From: Enterobacteriaceae bacterium RIT693
Lineage (GTDB): Bacteria; Pseudomonadota; Gammaproteobacteria; Enterobacterales; Enterobacteriaceae
Assembly (NCBI GenBank): GCA_009668225.1
Contig: WJYK01000015.1
Span: forward strand, 47,047-111,046
Direction of reading: 5' to 3'
Length of the DNA: 64,000 bases
The position numbers were made by a program, and so were the translations under genes. This document shows positions 61,914 to 64,000 of this stretch, piece by piece; within the stretch, counting starts at the first letter, position 1, and the number at the start of each line of letters is the position of its first letter. The notes under the pieces are model-generated. The model ran no database searches, was not told the DNA's origin, and saw only the letters and a program-made list of their open reading frames with translations.

Positions 61914-64000
61914 TTACCACTGGTAACCGATGCCAACACCAATACTGGCATCACCTTGTGTATTCGTTGAAGCCTGAAGTTTACTGACCCAACGCCCATT
62001 ATCAGAGATCGTCGATACACCAAGTGACAGTGCTGATTGATCCCTATAGCCAGCAGCACCAAGTGACACCATGCTCGCACCAGGAGAATACGGTTGCGTC
62101 AGGCTTGCCATAGCCATAGCACTCGCGATCCCCGCGCTTAGCTTGTCATCCTGATTATCCAAATCACGCTTCAGTTCAGTGAAACGTCTATCAGAGTAAG
62201 CATTAGCATTGTTAGTGATGTTTGACACACTTTTATTCAATTGATCTAAATTCACAGCATCCGTACCTTGAGTACCGGCTGCCACATTGGCTATTTGTCT
62301 TTCATTACCCACAGATCCAACCGAAATGCTGTTGTCACGGTCAGCGACAGAGTTAGCACCAATCGCAGCGCTGTTGTTTGCCGTCGCTCTCGCCCCACTT
62401 CCCATTGCCACAGAATTCGTGCCAGATGCGAAAGAATTGGTACCAACCGCGGTACTGTTATTACCAGAGGCAATTGAACCTGCTCCGCCCGCCACCGCAT
62501 TACTCCCGGTAGCTGAAGGTTTAGAAGCAGCACTGGTATTATTGACCTGGAACATACCATCGGTGCCGTCCTGAAGTTTTGTAACGTTACCCTCAACCTG
62601 TGTAACACGGCTGTCCACCGAAGCAATACCGTTAGTAACATTAGTAATATTGCTGTTAATAGTGCTAAGAGAGTCGTCGGTATATTTTTTTGACTCCGCC
62701 ACAGCGCCATCAAGCTGGCGTAAGTTGACGGCATCTGTAGCCTGTACACCATCAGCAACGTTACTCACTGTCCGGGTTTCCCCAGTCAGAGAATTCCCCA
62801 TGGATACGGTCCCCACGGAGGCATTATTACTGTTGGAATATTTACCGACATAATTCTCAGCACCACGACCGTTATCACTGGATCCCTGACCAAGGGCAAC
62901 GCTGCCATTTGCACTGGCAGTAGCTCCGCTACCTATTGCAACGGTACCATTCCCTGATGCAATTGCGCCGCCACCTGCTGCCACAGACTCTGTACCGCCC
63001 GCGACTGAATCAACCTGAGTGGAATTAGCGTGAAAATACTTCACGCCGCCGCCGTTGGTAATATTGTTGATGCTCCCCTCAATAGTCGTTACACGACCGC
63101 CGAGATTAGATATGTTAGTGGTATTGAGCGCCACCTGATCCCCAACGGATGTCAACTGTGCCACGTTAACGGCATCATTAGGTGCAGACCCAGCGGCAAC
63201 CCCCGTTATTTTGCGATTTCCCGCGGCGGTTCCAATACCCAATTCGCCAACCGATGTCTGCAGAGAGCTGAGACCATAAGCCGTATAACCGGTTTGTGCG
63301 CCGACAGTTGTTATTGAGCTTGACCCCAATGCAATACTTGTAGCCTGACTTGCCACCGCACCAGCCCCCAGGGCCAAAGACTGTTCCCCCTGAGCGTCGG
63401 CCTGTGAACCGATAGCTATACCAGAAGCCAGCTGCACCTGAGAATTACGGCCGATCGCGATACCGCCTACGGCTGATTGCCCAACGACAGACTGATTACC
63501 AATACCTATTCCACTATCTCCATTGACTACAGTACCAGGACCAACGGCGATAGACTCCTGTCCTGCGGCCAGGGAGTCTTGTGGGTTCGTTGAGTTAGCA
63601 TGGAAGTACATAGTCCCCGTCGAACTGATCGACCCTATTGCACCAGTCAACTGCCGTAAAGTCACAGCATCCTGGGCCTGGGTCCCATCAGCCAAATTGG
63701 TGATTTGCCTGTATTCACCCGCTTTACCTAATGATACGGCCCCCAGTAACGTGGCATCGGAAGTGTCATAGTGAATAGCCCCACTTCCAACAGGAATGGA
63801 ACCTGTGGAGGAGGCAATCGCCCGATCGGATATGGCCCCCTGGCCAAGAGCAACACCACCGAGCACTTGCACACTGGTTTGGTTACCCAATGCCACGCTT
63901 CCGTTAGTCGCAGCCGTCGCCCCTACGCCAGCGGCAAAGGATTGAGAGCCAGAAGCGGTCGCTTGTGGACCGACGGCCACGCTGTCCGTGCCGGTGGCAA
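61914..64000 (-). CDS. Trimeric autotransporter adhesin (YadA/SadA type), 5' end outside the window
   Basis: C-terminal about 695 codons of a trimeric autotransporter. The frame is open to the right edge and in frame with further head repeats (TGTDSVAVGPQA), so the true start lies outside. It contains YadA head repeats (SxAxGxxAxA type), four neck motifs of the DAV(N/T)xxQL kind, two HANS-type connectors (YFHANST, near 63600 and 63035), short coiled-coil stalk segments, and a C-terminal four-strand membrane anchor (MAMASLTQPYSPGASMVSLGAAG to the final GIGYQW). Such proteins form homotrimers on the outer membrane and bind host or abiotic surfaces. The layout is SadA/UpaG-like rather than YadA-like. 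Confidence 0.92.
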   Translation of the reverse strand, partial: ATGTDSVAVGPQATASGSQSFAAGVGATAATNGSVALGNQTSVQVLGGVALGQGAISDRAIASSTGSIPVGSGAIHYDTSDATLLGAVSLGKAGEYRQITNLADGTQAQDAVTLRQLTGAIGSISSTGTMYFHANSTNPQDSLAAGQESIAVGPGTVVNGDSGIGIGNQSVVGQSAVGGIAIGRNSQVQLASGIAIGSQADAQGEQSLALGAGAVASQATSIALGSSSITTVGAQTGYTAYGLSSLQTSVGELGIGTAAGNRKITGVAAGSAPNDAVNVAQLTSVGDQVALNTTNISNLGGRVTTIEGSINNITNGGGVKYFHANSTQVDSVAGGTESVAAGGGAIASGNGTVAIGSGATASANGSVALGQGSSDNGRGAENYVGKYSNSNNASVGTVSMGNSLTGETRTVSNVADGVQATDAVNLRQLDGAVAESKKYTDDSLSTINSNITNVTNGIASVDSRVTQVEGNVTKLQDGTDGMFQVNNTSAASKPSATGSNAVAGGAGSIASGNNSTAVGTNSFASGTNSVAMGSGARATANNSAAIGANSVADRDNSISVGSVGNERQIANVAAGTQGTDAVNLDQLNKSVSNITNNANAYSDRRFTELKRDLDNQDDKLSAGIASAMAMASLTQPYSPGASMVSLGAAGYRDQSALSLGVSTISDNGRWVSKLQASTNTQGDASIGVGIGYQW

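Overview
The window is chromosomal DNA of a member of the Enterobacteriaceae. Gene content and order follow the E. coli K-12 block dbpA / ydbK(nifJ)-ydbJ-hslJ-ldhA-ydbH-ynbE-ydbL-feaR-feaB-tynA-paaZ-paaABCDEFGH, read here from right to left. The genus cannot be fixed from the sequence alone; Enterobacter-like relatives, Cedecea, Lelliottia or Kosakonia would all fit. Core genes are GC-rich. The right-hand fimbrial block and several intergenic gaps are clearly AT-rich, as expected of acquired DNA.

Layout. (1) 1-8266: phenylacetate catabolism, paaH(partial)GFEDCBA leftward and paaZ rightward, with PaaX-like and CRP-like sites between paaA and paaZ. (2) 8604-10877: tynA, a periplasmic amine oxidase that feeds phenylacetaldehyde to the pathway. 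(3) About 10.9-34.2 kb: an accessory block wedged between the convergent tynA and feaB. It holds a SAM methyltransferase, an unrecognised two-HTH regulator, and a complete type I secretion adhesin locus (HlyD-type adaptor, LapB-type ABC transporter, a 5414-residue BapA/SiiE-like adhesin, and a TolC-like protein as first gene). (4) 35.0-37.6 kb: feaB and its activator gene feaR; paired FeaR-type sites with identical 21-bp spacing precede both tynA and feaB. (5) 37.65-38.39 kb: a 731-bp non-coding element with Tn5/IS50-like terminal inverted repeats and a perfect 9-bp target duplication, inserted into a REP-like hairpin. (6) 38.4-50.6 kb: core genes ydbL, ynbE, ydbH, ldhA, hslJ, ydbJ, a cupin gene, nifJ, dbpA, and DUF1543 and DUF2000 genes. 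(7) 50.6-60.7 kb: an AT-rich region with a chaperone-usher fimbrial operon (five subunit or adhesin genes, three chaperones, one usher). (8) 61-64 kb: a lipoprotein gene and the 3' part of a trimeric autotransporter adhesin gene that runs off the right edge.

How the parts work together. TynA (periplasm), FeaB (cytosol) and the Paa enzymes form one route from phenylethylamine through phenylacetate towards central metabolism, under FeaR and PaaX control. The accessory blocks add three separate surface-adhesion systems: a T1SS giant adhesin, fimbriae and a trimeric autotransporter. The most striking structure is in the giant adhesin. Its 37 Ig-like modules are not a simple tandem array: the central 30 form five copies of a six-module, about 1.8-kb higher-order unit.
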